Source: DASWIG01 sp965371445
GTDB taxonomy: Bacteria; Acidobacteriota; Thermoanaerobaculia; Multivoradales; J023
Direction of reading: 5' to 3'
Assembly: GCA_965371445.1 (NCBI GenBank)
Contig: CBDUYN010000027.1
Location: 9,525 to 73,524 of the forward strand
Length of the DNA stretch: 64,000 nucleotides
Position numbers and translations under genes: made by a program. Below the pieces are notes generated by a model. That model searched no databases. It was not told where the DNA came from and saw nothing but the letters and a program-made list of their open reading frames with translations. Of the stretch, positions 7,755 to 17,225 are shown piece by piece (position 1 is the stretch's first letter; each line of letters begins with the position of its first letter).

Positions 7755-9644
7755 CTAACCGTCGGCGAGGACGAGCTCACGGTCGTCGGCAAGGGGTGAG
7801 GCGTATTCGGCGACGATCTCGTGGAGCCGCCGGACGAGCGCCGCCGCGTCCTCGCGGGCCGCGTCCTCGGCGAGTCGGGACACCTGGGCGAGGACGTCCT
7901 CCGGAGGGGGCGGGCTTTCGATGACGGAGACCTTGCCGTGGACGCGGCGCACGACCCTCTCGTCGTCGCCGAGGAGCTCCTCGTCGAGTTTTTCGCCGGG
8001 CCGCAGGCCGCAGAAGTCGATCTTGACGTCTTCCTCCGGCACGTGCCCCGCCATCGTGATCATCTGCCGCGCCAGGTCGAGGATCCTGATCGGCTGCCCC
8101 ATCTCGAGGACGCAGAGCCCGCCGTAGTCGCCGTAGGCGGCCTCCAGGACGAGGCCCACGGCTTCCGAGATCGTCATGAAGTAGCGGCGCGCCTCCGGGT
8201 GGGTGACGGTCACGGGTCCGCCGGCGGCGATCTGCTCGCGAAAGATCGGTACGACCGAGCCCGCCGAGTCGAGGACGTTGCCGAAGCGTACGACCGAGAA
8301 ACGCGTCGGCGATCTCTCCGCCATGTGCCGGACGAGGAGCTCGCCGAGGCGTTTCGTCGCACCCATGACGCTTGTCGGCTTGACGGCCTTGTCGGTCGAC
8401 ATGAAGACGAAACGCCGGACGCCCGCCTCGTGGGCCGCCTCGGCAAGGACCCGGGTCCCCAGGACGTTGGTCTTGACCGCCTCGCTCGGCGATTGCTCCA
8501 TCAGCGGCACGTGCTTGCGCGCCGCGGCGTGGAAGACGTCCTCGGGCCGGTGGCGGGCAAAAAGCTGGCGGATGCGTCCCGCGTCGCGGACGTCGGCCGG
8601 CTCCGCCACGATCCGGCACTCCGGGTAGAGGCGTTCGAAGCGGCGCTGGTTGACGTAGAGGCCGTTCTCGTCGACGTCGAGCATCACGAGGTTCCGGCAG
8701 CCCCGTTCCAGGAGCTGGGCACAGGTCTCGGTGCCGATCGAGCCGGCGGCTCCGGCGACGAGGCGCCTCTCGTCGCTGCCGAGCTTCGGGGCGGCGCTGT
8801 CGCCGAGCGTCACCTCGTCGCGCTCGAGGAGGTCCACGGGTTCCAGGTCGCGGAGCTCGGCCGGCGCCGGTCCTTCGGCGCCGTAGCGGGCGGCCGGCAG
8901 GACCTTGAAGCGCAGCCGCAGGTCGGCGCAGAGCGTGAGGATCTCGCGCAGCCGACTCGCGGGCAGATCCGGCGCGGCGATCAGCACCAGCTCCGCCTGG
9001 AGACGCGAGGCCAACGCGGCGAGGTCGCTCGTGGCGCCGAGCACGGTCTTGCCCCCTACGACGTCGCCCCAGCTGTCGGGGTCCTCGTCGACGAAGCCGA
9101 GGACCTCCAGGTCGTGCTCGCTTGAGCGCCGCAGGTCGCGCAGCAACGCCTCCCCCGGAGCTCCCGCGCCCACGATCAGCGTACGAACCTGACCGTTGCG
9201 GCGCGAGCGCAGGAGGTCCGCGCGGTAGAGCCACACCAGGCGCGGAGTGAAACGCACCATCGACATGAGCCCTGTCGTCAGCAGAAGCTCCGAGACCAGG
9301 ACCGAACGCGGTGGCTGCGCGAGGGCGGGGACGAGGTCGAGGCCGAGGGTAAAAAGCCCGGTGCCAAAAAAACCCGCCATGACGATCCGGGCGCCGTCGG
9401 TCAAGCCCGAGAAGCGGAAGGACCAGCGGTTCAAACGGAAGAGGGAGTTGGCCAGGAGGCGCGACGCCACGAGGAGAAGGACGACGGCGAGCCTCACGCC
9501 TTCCCACCGTTCCGGCGGCAGACCCTCGAAGCGCAGGGTGTGTATCACCGCGAAGCTCGCCGCGGCAAGCCCGGCGTCGGTGCCGAGGATCAGGAAAGAC
9601 CGGACCCCGGAGCTCAGCTTGGGGCTGGGAAGGTTTTTCGTCAA
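7755..9644 (-). CDS. CapD/WbpM-type nucleoside-sugar 4,6-dehydratase, membrane bound
   Basis: 629 residues. Four hydrophobic segments in the first ~140 residues anchor it in the inner membrane. A Rossmann CoA-binding-like domain follows (VRTLIVGAGAPGEALLRDL), then the extended SDR catalytic domain with a GAAGSIGTETC nucleotide-binding loop, MSTDKAVKPTSVMGATKRLGE and YFMTISEAV. Met replaces the usual SDR catalytic Tyr (VMGATKR), as in WbpM/PglF UDP-GlcNAc 4,6-dehydratases. It probably makes a UDP-4-keto-6-deoxy sugar for surface polysaccharide. The start is a TTG at 9644, 16 bp after the stop of the preceding gene, with which it is likely co-transcribed. No convincing ATG lies before the first membrane helix. 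Confidence 0.88.
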   Translation of the reverse strand: MTKNLPSPKLSSGVRSFLILGTDAGLAAASFAVIHTLRFEGLPPERWEGVRLAVVLLLVASRLLANSLFRLNRWSFRFSGLTDGARIVMAGFFGTGLFTLGLDLVPALAQPPRSVLVSELLLTTGLMSMVRFTPRLVWLYRADLLRSRRNGQVRTLIVGAGAPGEALLRDLRRSSEHDLEVLGFVDEDPDSWGDVVGGKTVLGATSDLAALASRLQAELVLIAAPDLPASRLREILTLCADLRLRFKVLPAARYGAEGPAPAELRDLEPVDLLERDEVTLGDSAAPKLGSDERRLVAGAAGSIGTETCAQLLERGCRNLVMLDVDENGLYVNQRRFERLYPECRIVAEPADVRDAGRIRQLFARHRPEDVFHAAARKHVPLMEQSPSEAVKTNVLGTRVLAEAAHEAGVRRFVFMSTDKAVKPTSVMGATKRLGELLVRHMAERSPTRFSVVRFGNVLDSAGSVVPIFREQIAAGGPVTVTHPEARRYFMTISEAVGLVLEAAYGDYGGLCVLEMGQPIRILDLARQMITMAGHVPEEDVKIDFCGLRPGEKLDEELLGDDERVVRRVHGKVSVIESPPPPEDVLAQVSRLAEDAAREDAAALVRRLHEIVAEYASPLADDRELVLADG

Positions 9645-9660
9645 CGCGGGCCCCGGGAGC

Positions 9661-10473
9661 TCAACCGGCGGCTTCCACCGGCGCTTCGCGGAAGAAGCGC
9701 TCGACCAGGTCGAGCGCGCGGCGCGTGTCGTCGCCAGGCTCGACGATGCGTCCGAAAAGCGTCCGGTAGGTGTGTTGGAGCGCCTCGAGGTCGCGGCTTT
9801 TGAGGAGCTTGACCAGCTCTTCGAGGACCCGGACCGAGGTCGTGCCGTAGGCCTCGTTGCGGGCTTCGCGCTCGAGGAGGACGAGGGTAAAAAAGAGGTG
9901 GTCGGGCAGCTCCCGGCCGCTTTCGAGCACCCGCGAGGTTAGCGGCTCCTGGACCCGTGGAACGCCAGCCGGCTTGGGCTCGGCCGCCGCCGCTTCTTCG
10001 ACGCGCTCCTTGGGCTCGGGCAGCTCCAGCTGCGGCGTCGCCTCCTGGCGGTCGAAGAAAAACGGCATCGACCGCAGCTGGCGGGCAAAGCGGGAGAAGA
10101 GCAGAAAAAGCTCCTTTTCCGACGAGAAGTTCCCGACCAGCTGCGCGTTCTTGCCGATCTCCAGGCTTTCGGTCTCCTGGAGCACGATGCGCGCCTGCGC
10201 TTTCTCCTCGAGCTGGATCGACTGCGCCTTCACCTTCCAGGAGGTGAGGCTCCCCTGGACGTAGCACACCTGGGCGCATTTCACCGAGACCGCCTCCACC
10301 TCGGCGTTGGCCTCGATCCGGATCGAGCCACCCACCGACTCGATCTCGCCATAGTGGCCGGAGTTCTGGATCACGAGGTTCCCCGGTGTCCGCACGGAGA
10401 GCTGGCCGTGTACGTCGATCTGGATCTCGGTGCCCGACGGGATGATCATGGTCGGGGCGTCGGCTTTGTTCAT
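9661..10473 (-). CDS. Uncharacterised protein with bactofilin-like beta-repeat N-terminus
   Basis: I do not recognise a named family. The first ~125 of 270 residues look like a run of short beta strands with turns (VHGQLSVRTPGNLVIQNSG, SVGGSIRIEANAEVEAVSV, AQLVGN), as in bactofilins and other right-handed beta-helix polymers. A Pro/Glu/Ala-rich linker follows (about 150-185), then a helical C-terminal domain (about 190-265: LFFTLVLLEREARNEAYG, RALDLVERFFREAP). There is no signal peptide or membrane segment, so it is probably cytoplasmic. It lies downstream of an M23 peptidase gene, a common bactofilin arrangement, and upstream of the capD-like gene. The promoter TAGAAT lies 8 nt before the ATG. 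The bactofilin comparison is inference from sequence pattern only. Confidence 0.7.
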   Translation of the reverse strand: MNKADAPTMIIPSGTEIQIDVHGQLSVRTPGNLVIQNSGHYGEIESVGGSIRIEANAEVEAVSVKCAQVCYVQGSLTSWKVKAQSIQLEEKAQARIVLQETESLEIGKNAQLVGNFSSEKELFLLFSRFARQLRSMPFFFDRQEATPQLELPEPKERVEEAAAAEPKPAGVPRVQEPLTSRVLESGRELPDHLFFTLVLLEREARNEAYGTTSVRVLEELVKLLKSRDLEALQHTYRTLFGRIVEPGDDTRRALDLVERFFREAPVEAAG

Positions 10474-10481
10474 GGCGGTGG

Positions 10482-10487
10482 ATTCTA
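10482..10487 (-). promoter_or_regulatory. -10 element TAGAAT 8 nt before the ATG at 10473
   Basis: On the minus strand GGTAGAAT is followed by CCACCGCC and the ATG. The expected transcription start coincides with the start codon, so the mRNA is predicted to be leaderless. Confidence 0.55.
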
Positions 10488-10497
10488 CCTGATTTGG

Positions 10498-10574
10498 GTA
10501 GCGGGCGCACGGCCGTGCGCTCCTACGAGCCGCCGCCGCCGCCGGTAGGGCGCACGGCCGTGCGGCCCTCCTAC
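10498..10574. repeat. Pair of REP-like palindromes (GGGCGCACGGCCGTGCG core)
   Basis: Two copies of a 29-30-bp unit, GTAGnGGGCGCACGGCCGTGCG...CTCCTAC, at 10498-10526 and 10545-10574, are separated by a short CGCCGC run. Each is nearly palindromic. The pair sits directly after the M23 gene stop, the usual place for REP elements. A related single hairpin occurs at 12678-12697. Confidence 0.7.
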
Positions 10575-11672
10575 CTATCGCCCGATCACCCGCGGCAGGG
10601 GCTCGTAGTCGTCCCTCGACGGCGACTTGCGGGCGGCGATCAGCATCCGCTCTTCGTCGCGCCAGCGGTGGTCGAGGATGTAGATGCGCGGGTCGACCGG
10701 ATGCCAGCTCCCCTCCTCGTCGCGGGCGCGGATCTCGAAGTGGAGGTGGGGGTTCGTGCTCCAGCCCGTGTCGCCGACCGTGGCGATCACCTGGCCCTGC
10801 TCGACCTTTTGGCCCACCTTGACCAGGATCTCCTCGCAGTGGCCGTAGAGCGTGATGAAGCGCTCACCGTTCTCCAGCGCCACGAGGTTGCCGTAGCGCC
10901 ACCAGGAGACGCTGCGCTTCATCGGAAAGCGGCCGGCAAAGGTCACCGTGCCGTCGGCCGGAGCGTAGACCGGCGTCCCGATGGTCGCCGCCAGGTCGAT
11001 TCCGGCGTGAAAGTCGATCTTCTTGGTGAAGGGGCTGCGGCGGGTCCCGAAGGGGCTCGTCATCACGAAGGTGTCGCTGCGCAGGGGCGAGAGCGAAGGC
11101 GTCGTGCGGACCTGGTCCTCGTTCGCCACCTCGAAGCTGCGGATCTCGTCGAGAAACACCCGCAGCGCCTCGACATGCCCGCTGACCTCGCCTTGCAGCT
11201 GGTTGGCCCGCCGTAGCTCCGTCGAGAAGATGGTCCTTGGCTCTGCGGCCGGTGGCGGAGGGTATCCCCCCTTGCCCTTCGCTTCTCCCGCCAGCCCGTA
11301 GGCGAGGTAGATCTTCGACATCTTGAGCAGCGCCTGGCCGCTCCCTTCCTCGAGTGCCGCGAGCTCGTCGAGGAGACCCTTCAGGTGCTCGCCTTGGGCG
11401 GCCCGCTCCGCCTGGAGCTCCAGGTAGCGCTGCTCCGCCAGGTGGCTCTTGATCACCACCGGGGTGATCCACAACGAAAAGCCGACAAAGAGCAGCCAGA
11501 CGAACGCGACCGTGACCCAACCCCAGATCTGGCGGCGGCTCAGGAAGGCGTAGCGCACCCCGCGGCGGATGTCGCTCGGATGGTACTGCACCTCGAGGAA
11601 CGGCCGGCGCGATTCGCTTGGCGCGGCGGGCTCTGCCCCGGATGCTCGTTTTCGTCGCAAGGTGAACGCCAT
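10575..11672 (-). CDS. M23 family peptidoglycan endopeptidase, single membrane anchor
   Basis: 365 residues. A short cytoplasmic, basic N-terminus is followed by one membrane helix (about 50-72: WGWVTVAFVWLLFVGFSLWI), a coiled-coil-like periplasmic stalk (about 75-200), and a C-terminal LytM/M23 zinc peptidase domain. The zinc motifs are present: HAGIDLA (HxxxD) and HLHFEIR (HxH), with ITLYGHCEE between them. It should cleave peptide cross-links in peptidoglycan during growth or shape control. It is followed by REP palindromes and then the beta-helix protein; M23 peptidases with this topology (LmdC, Csd1-type) are often neighbours and partners of bactofilins. GGAGAGAG 4-8 nt before the ATG serves as ribosome binding site. 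Confidence 0.9.
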   Translation of the reverse strand: MAFTLRRKRASGAEPAAPSESRRPFLEVQYHPSDIRRGVRYAFLSRRQIWGWVTVAFVWLLFVGFSLWITPVVIKSHLAEQRYLELQAERAAQGEHLKGLLDELAALEEGSGQALLKMSKIYLAYGLAGEAKGKGGYPPPPAAEPRTIFSTELRRANQLQGEVSGHVEALRVFLDEIRSFEVANEDQVRTTPSLSPLRSDTFVMTSPFGTRRSPFTKKIDFHAGIDLAATIGTPVYAPADGTVTFAGRFPMKRSVSWWRYGNLVALENGERFITLYGHCEEILVKVGQKVEQGQVIATVGDTGWSTNPHLHFEIRARDEEGSWHPVDPRIYILDHRWRDEERMLIAARKSPSRDDYEPLPRVIGR

Positions 11673-11794
11673 CAGTTCTCTCTCCGGCTCGGCCGGCCGT
11701 CGTGGCGGGTCAAGCAGCTGTCACGTCCCTACCCGGGACGCCGCTCCTCCGTCAGGAATGCTATCCAAGCATCCATCGGAGACAAAGTCAACCC

Positions 11795-12646
11795 CTACCT
11801 TCCAACAGCTTCGCCGTGCAACTTATTTCGCGGCGGATCGACGGCCATGAGGCCCGCTTCGTCGATGTAGCTGTGGACCTTGGCCAGGAGCTCCTCGTGG
11901 AGCCCCGGGGGCCCGGCGATCAGGTTGCCGCTCTCAAAGAACGTCTCGCCTCCGTCGAGGTCGGTGATGCGTCCCCCGGCCTCGCGCAGCAGGAGGGTCC
12001 CGGCGGCGAAGTCCCAGGGGGAGAGGCGCAGCTCAAAAAAGCCGTCGTAGACGCCGGCGGCGGTGTAGGCGAGGTCGAGGGCCGCGGAGCCGCAGCGCCG
12101 GATGGCCCGCGCTTCGAGGAAGACGGCGCGAAACGCGTCGAGATAGAGGTCGAGCGCGCGCCGGGTCCTGAAGGGGTAGCCGGTGGCGAGGAAGGCGCCG
12201 GCGAGCCGGTCGCGCCCGGAGACACGGATCGGCCGGTCGTTCCACCGCGCGCCGGCCCCGAGGGTGGCGGTGAAGAGGTTCTCGCCCACGGGATCGAGGA
12301 CGACGGCTGCGACCAACTGCTCCCGGTGGCGGCAGGCGATCGAGATGGAAAAAATCGGCAGGCCCTGCATGAAGTTCGACGTGCCGTCGAGCGGATCGAT
12401 GAACCACTGGAAGTGAGAGTGGTCACCCTCGGCGAAGCCGCCTTCTTCGGCCAGGACGTGGTGGTCGGGGTAATGGCTGCGGATCTCCTCCACGATCACC
12501 CGCTCGCTCTCGTGGTCGGCCCGGGTCACGAAGTCGTGGGTGCCCTTGGCCCGGATCTCCAGGGTGGAGTCGCGGAAGTAGTGACGCAGCACCCGCGCTC
12601 CCTCCCGGGCGGCGAGGACGGCGGTGTCGGTCAGATGCTGGTACAT
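11795..12646 (-). CDS. Inositol monophosphatase family protein
   Basis: 283 residues with the full metal-binding signature of the family: EEGG (about 72-75), WFIDPLDGTSNF (about 95-106) and SPWDFAAGTLLLREAGG (about 205-221). Family members hydrolyse inositol-1-phosphate, fructose-1,6-bisphosphate or 3'-phosphoadenosine-5'-phosphate; the substrate cannot be told from the sequence. I chose ATG 12646 (MYQHLTD), which matches the usual family start; the earlier start at 12685 adds an unconserved basic stretch. It lies 63 bp downstream of the pyrC' gene on the same strand, with a hairpin repeat in the gap, so it may be the last gene of the pyr operon. Confidence 0.9.
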   Translation of the reverse strand: MYQHLTDTAVLAAREGARVLRHYFRDSTLEIRAKGTHDFVTRADHESERVIVEEIRSHYPDHHVLAEEGGFAEGDHSHFQWFIDPLDGTSNFMQGLPIFSISIACRHREQLVAAVVLDPVGENLFTATLGAGARWNDRPIRVSGRDRLAGAFLATGYPFRTRRALDLYLDAFRAVFLEARAIRRCGSAALDLAYTAAGVYDGFFELRLSPWDFAAGTLLLREAGGRITDLDGGETFFESGNLIAGPPGLHEELLAKVHSYIDEAGLMAVDPPRNKLHGEAVGR

Positions 12647-12677
12647 CGTCGTCTTCCTGAGTCGAGTGTACAGTCGA

Positions 12678-12697
12678 GGGCGCACGGCGGTGCGCCC
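12678..12697. repeat. REP-like hairpin GGGCGCAC-GGCG-GTGCGCCC
   Basis: A perfect 8-bp stem with a 4-nt loop, of the same class as the pair at 10498-10574. It lies between the pyrC' stop and the inositol-phosphatase gene, where it could attenuate read-through or stabilise mRNA ends. Confidence 0.6.
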
Positions 12698-12709
12698 TGA
12701 TCCGAGGCC

Positions 12710-13992
12710 TCAGAGCTCGACGGGGCGGCCGTCGAGGAGGGTGGCGATCGCCGCGCCGCGCAGCTTCCAGCCCTCGAAGGGCGTGTTGCGCGCCTTGCTT
12801 TGAAAGCCTTCGGACGCGACGGTGATCTCACGGTCGAGATCGATCAGCGTCAGGTCGGCGGGCTTTCCCGGTGCGAGGCTGCCGCTCCTGAGGCCAAGGA
12901 CGCGGGCGGGGCCACAGGAGAGCAACTCTATCAGACGGGAGAGCCGAACGTGGCCCGGACGTACCAGGCGGTCGAGACAGAGGCTCACCGCGGTCTCCAG
13001 GCCGACGATGCCCGGCGGCGCGATGGAGAATTGGACGTCTTTCTCGTCGTCGTGGAACGGGGTGTGATCGCTCGTGACGGCGTCGACGGTGCCGTCGGCA
13101 AGGCCGGCGACCAGCGCCTCGACGTCGGCTGCCGGGCGTAGCGGCGGAGAAACCCGGGTGGCGGTCGAGAAGCCGCTCGACGCGACCGCCTCGTCGGTCA
13201 GGACCAGGTGGTGGACGGTCACGTCGCAGGTGACGCCCAGCCCTCGGCGGCGCCCCTCGCGGACCAGGTCGAGGCTCCGGGCGCTCGACAGGCGCGAGAG
13301 GTGGTAGCGGCCGCCGGTCAGGGCGAGGATCAGGAGGTCCCGGGCCACGACGACGTCCTCCGCCACACCCGGGACGCCCGGCAGCCCGAGGCGGGTCGAG
13401 ACCGCGCCTTCGTGCATCACGCCGTCGCCCGCCAGCTGGGGGTCCTCGGCGTTCTGGATCACCGGCCGGTCGAAGTGCTGGGAGTGGCAGAGGGCACGGC
13501 GCAGGAGCGCCGGGTCGCGGACGCCGCGCTCGCCGTCGCCGAAGGCCACGACCCCGGCGGCCGCCAGCTCGCCAAGCTCCGCCAGCTCCTCGCCGCGCAG
13601 CCCGCGGCTCACCGCGCCGACCGGGTGGACTCTGGCGTAGGGATGACGCTCGGCCTGGCGCAAGAGGAGCTCGGTCACCGACCTCTGGTCGTGGACCGGA
13701 TCCGTGTCGGCGCGCGGCGCAACCGCCGTGAAGCCGCCGGCGGCGGCGGCTCGTAGGGCGGTCTCGACCGTCTCCCGGTACTCGTGGCCCGGCTCGCCGA
13801 GCTGCACGCGCAGGTCGATCAGGCCCGGCACCACGACGAGCCCCTCGGCCTCGGTGAGCGCGTCGCCGTCCTCCGGCTCGACCCTTTCCTCCAGGCGGGC
13901 GACGGCACCGTCCTCGATCAGGACGTCAAGCCGCTCGTCGATCCCCTGGGAAGGGTCGACGACGCGTCCGCCGCGGACGATGCGCCGGCCGC

Positions 13993-13996
<4 letters not shown>
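12710..13996 (-). CDS. pyrC': Dihydroorotase-like protein, predicted inactive (pyrC' type)
   Basis: 428 residues with the amidohydrolase fold of dihydroorotase, but key metal ligands are missing. The usual HxH in GLIDxHVHLREPG is replaced (GLIDLRVQLGEPG, so R and Q), and the usual HAED is NAED (VIQNAEDPQLAG). The Asp in TSDHTPF and the VHHL histidine remain. Such non-catalytic dihydroorotase homologues are known to be structural partners of aspartate carbamoyltransferase in Pseudomonas and others. That role fits here because the GTG start overlaps the pyrB stop (GTGA). A separate active dihydroorotase must then be encoded elsewhere in the genome. Confidence 0.9.
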
Positions 13997-14951
<955 letters not shown>

Positions 14952-14955
<4 letters not shown>

Positions 14956-15530
14956 GCCTCGTCCTCTCCGGCGCGTTCGAAGAGCCGCACGTAGTCTTCC
15001 CCGTCGGTTTCCGTAAAGGCGACCTCGACGACCTCGGAGCGGGCCGTGGGGACGTCCTTGCCGACGACGTCGGCATGGATCGGCAGCTCGCGGTGGCCGC
15101 GGTCGACGAGCACCGCGAGGCGTACCGCCTGCGGCCGTCCGTAGTCGAGCAGCTCGTCGAGCGCCGCGCGCACGGTACGGCCCGTGTAGAGGACGTCGTC
15201 GCAGAGCACCACGACGTACGGGTCGATCGGCGACGGCAGACGGGTCTCCTTGACCACGGGCTGGGCGGCGATGGTCGAGAGGTCGTCGCGGTAGAGCGTG
15301 ATGTCGAGGATCCCGAGCTGCGGACGCCGTCCCTCCAGGCGCTCGATCTCGTCGGCGAGGCGTTCGGCGAGCGGTACGCCGCGGGTGCGGATGCCGACCA
15401 AGAGAAGCGTCTCGAGGTCGCCGTCGTGCTCGAGGAGCTCGCTCGCCATGCGCCGAATGACCGGACCCAGGCGCTCGGCGGCGAGCACCTCGCGCTTCGG
15501 GCGGAGGGATCTGGACGAAGGGCTTTTCAT
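14952..15530 (-). CDS. pyrR: Bifunctional pyr operon regulator / uracil phosphoribosyltransferase
   Basis: 192 residues of the phosphoribosyltransferase fold. The PRPP loop VVLCDDVLYTGRTVRAALD is typical of PyrR, as are LVGIRTRGVPLAERLA and VDRGHRELPI. PyrR senses UMP/UTP and in many bacteria binds pyr mRNA to promote attenuation; it also salvages uracil. It is the first gene of the operon, with pyrB overlapping its stop. The ATG at 15530 is preceded by about 30 nt after a TAGCAT -10-like element (rc near 15555). I did not find a convincing PyrR-binding loop in this short leader. Confidence 0.92.
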
Positions 15531-15643
15531 CGCAGCGGGTCGTTTCCGGGCTCGAGGATGCTATGTCCGCGGCGGGAGCGTGTCAATTCCCAAGCGCCGC
15601 CTTCCCTGAATGGCCACGACGCGGCTCTTGAAAGAGCCTGTGC

Positions 15644-15649
15644 TAGATT
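15644..15649 (+). promoter_or_regulatory. Extended -10 element TGCTAGATT for the kinase at 15675
   Basis: TG-C-TAGATT lies 25 nt before the ATG. The start codon is preceded by GAGAAGGAG, so this transcript has a short leader with a ribosome binding site. The leader distinguishes it from the leaderless promoters in the window. Confidence 0.45.
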
Positions 15650-15674
15650 CATCCCGCCTGGACGGGAGAAGGAG

Positions 15675-17219
15675 ATGCAGCAGACGACCCAGATCTGCCC
15701 CAAGTGTGGGCAACGCAATTCAAGCCTCAACACGAAGTGCCTGGCATGCGACGCGGACCTCGCCACGTCGGTCCGCAGGCCCGCGGCGGCTCCCGCGGCC
15801 CCCGCGTTCACGGTCCAGAAGACCGTCCGCCCAGCCGCGGGGGCTTCGGCCCGGACTTCGCTCCGCCCCAAGGGCGCCGGCGCGCCGGCCGACGGCATCG
15901 ACGCCACCATCCGGCTCTCCGTGGCGCCGCCGTCCGAGGTCACCGAAGAGATTCGCCGGGTCGGTCATTTCCGGCTTTTAAACGTCCTCGGCGCCGGCGG
16001 CATGGGCGAGGTCTTCCGCGCCTACGACGAGAAGCTCGACCGCCTGGTGGCCCTGAAGGTCATCCGGCGCGAGGAGTTCACGCGCCTCGACGACACCGAG
16101 CGCAACGAGGAGCAACGCCGTTTCGTCGACGAGGCCCAGCTGTCGGGACGGCTCGACCACCCCAACATCTGCCCGATCTACGAGCTCGACGAGGACGAGG
16201 AAGGGACCGCCTTTTTCGCCATGAAGCTCGTCGAGGGCCGCACCCTCGCCGTCCTCTGGGACGAAGCGGGCGAGGAGCGGCTGATGCCGGAGAAGCTGGG
16301 GGGCTTCCTCCAGATCTTCCTGAAGATCTGCGACGCCCTCTCGTTTGCCCATGACCGCGGCATCATCCACCGCGACGTGAAGCCGGTCAACGTCATGGTG
16401 GGCGATTTCGGCGAGGTCTACGTGATGGACTGGGGCGCGGCGCTACTGAAGGAGCTGGGACACCGGAGGAACGCTCCGAAGACCCGCCTCGAGGTCCACC
16501 GCGAGAAGTCGTCGTTCGGAAGCGTCGTCGGCACCCTGCGCTACATGGCCCCCGAGCAGGCCTTGGGCCGCCGCCACGAGGTCGACGAAAAGAGCGACGT
16601 CTTCTCAGTGGGAGCCACCCTCTACCACCTGCTCGCCGGGCACGCGCCCTACACCTCCAACGACGTCCACGAGCTCCTGGGCCAGGCGCAGAAGGCGCAA
16701 TTCGTGGCTCCCGACCTCGTGGCGGGAGGCGGTCAGGTGCCGCCGATGCTGAGCGAGGTCGTGGTCAAGGCGATGGCGGCGAAGCCCGAGGAGCGCTACG
16801 CGTCGGTGCTGGACCTCAAGAAAGCGATCGAGGGATTCATCCACGGCTCCTATCAGAGGCCGCAGCGCAAGTTTTCGTCAGGTTCCAAGATCGTCGTCCA
16901 GGGAGAGGAGGGCGAAACGGCCTACATCATCGACAAGGGCCGTTGTGCCGTCATCAAGGAGAAAGGCAACGAGCGGGTGGTGGTGCGCGAGCTCGGTCCC
17001 GGCGAAGTGTTCGGCGAAACCGCGGTCTTCTTGAAGACGGTGCGTACCGCCACCGTCGAGGCCGTCGACGAGACCACGGTCACCGTCGTCACCCGCGACG
17101 CGATGATCCGCGGCCTGGGGCTCAACTCCTGGCTCGGGGACTTCGTGACCGCGCTCGCCGACCGGTTCACCGAGGTCGACCAGCAGCTGCGCGAGATCCA
17201 GATCAGCTCCCAGGGCTAG
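15675..17219 (+). CDS. Ser/Thr protein kinase with zinc ribbon and C-terminal cyclic-nucleotide-binding domain
   Basis: 514 residues. The N-terminus is a zinc ribbon (CPKCG ... CLACD), followed by an Ala/Pro-rich linker (about 30-90). A Hanks-type kinase spans about 97-385: GAGGMGEVFRAYD, VALKVI, HRDVKPVNVMV, and DWG in place of DFG. The APE-region motif is MAPEQA. The C-terminal ~115 residues form a cyclic-nucleotide-binding fold (IVVQGEEGETAYIIDKGR, GPGEVFGETAVFLKTVRTATVEA). No membrane helix is present, so it is cytosolic. The kinase may be switched by cAMP or cGMP; whether the pocket binds nucleotide cannot be told by eye. ATG 15675 has GAGAAGGAG just upstream. The long open frame upstream of it is antisense to pyrR. 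Confidence 0.92.
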   Translation: MQQTTQICPKCGQRNSSLNTKCLACDADLATSVRRPAAAPAAPAFTVQKTVRPAAGASARTSLRPKGAGAPADGIDATIRLSVAPPSEVTEEIRRVGHFRLLNVLGAGGMGEVFRAYDEKLDRLVALKVIRREEFTRLDDTERNEEQRRFVDEAQLSGRLDHPNICPIYELDEDEEGTAFFAMKLVEGRTLAVLWDEAGEERLMPEKLGGFLQIFLKICDALSFAHDRGIIHRDVKPVNVMVGDFGEVYVMDWGAALLKELGHRRNAPKTRLEVHREKSSFGSVVGTLRYMAPEQALGRRHEVDEKSDVFSVGATLYHLLAGHAPYTSNDVHELLGQAQKAQFVAPDLVAGGGQVPPMLSEVVVKAMAAKPEERYASVLDLKKAIEGFIHGSYQRPQRKFSSGSKIVVQGEEGETAYIIDKGRCAVIKEKGNERVVVRELGPGEVFGETAVFLKTVRTATVEAVDETTVTVVTRDAMIRGLGLNSWLGDFVTALADRFTEVDQQLREIQISSQG

Positions 17220-17225
17220 GACGCC

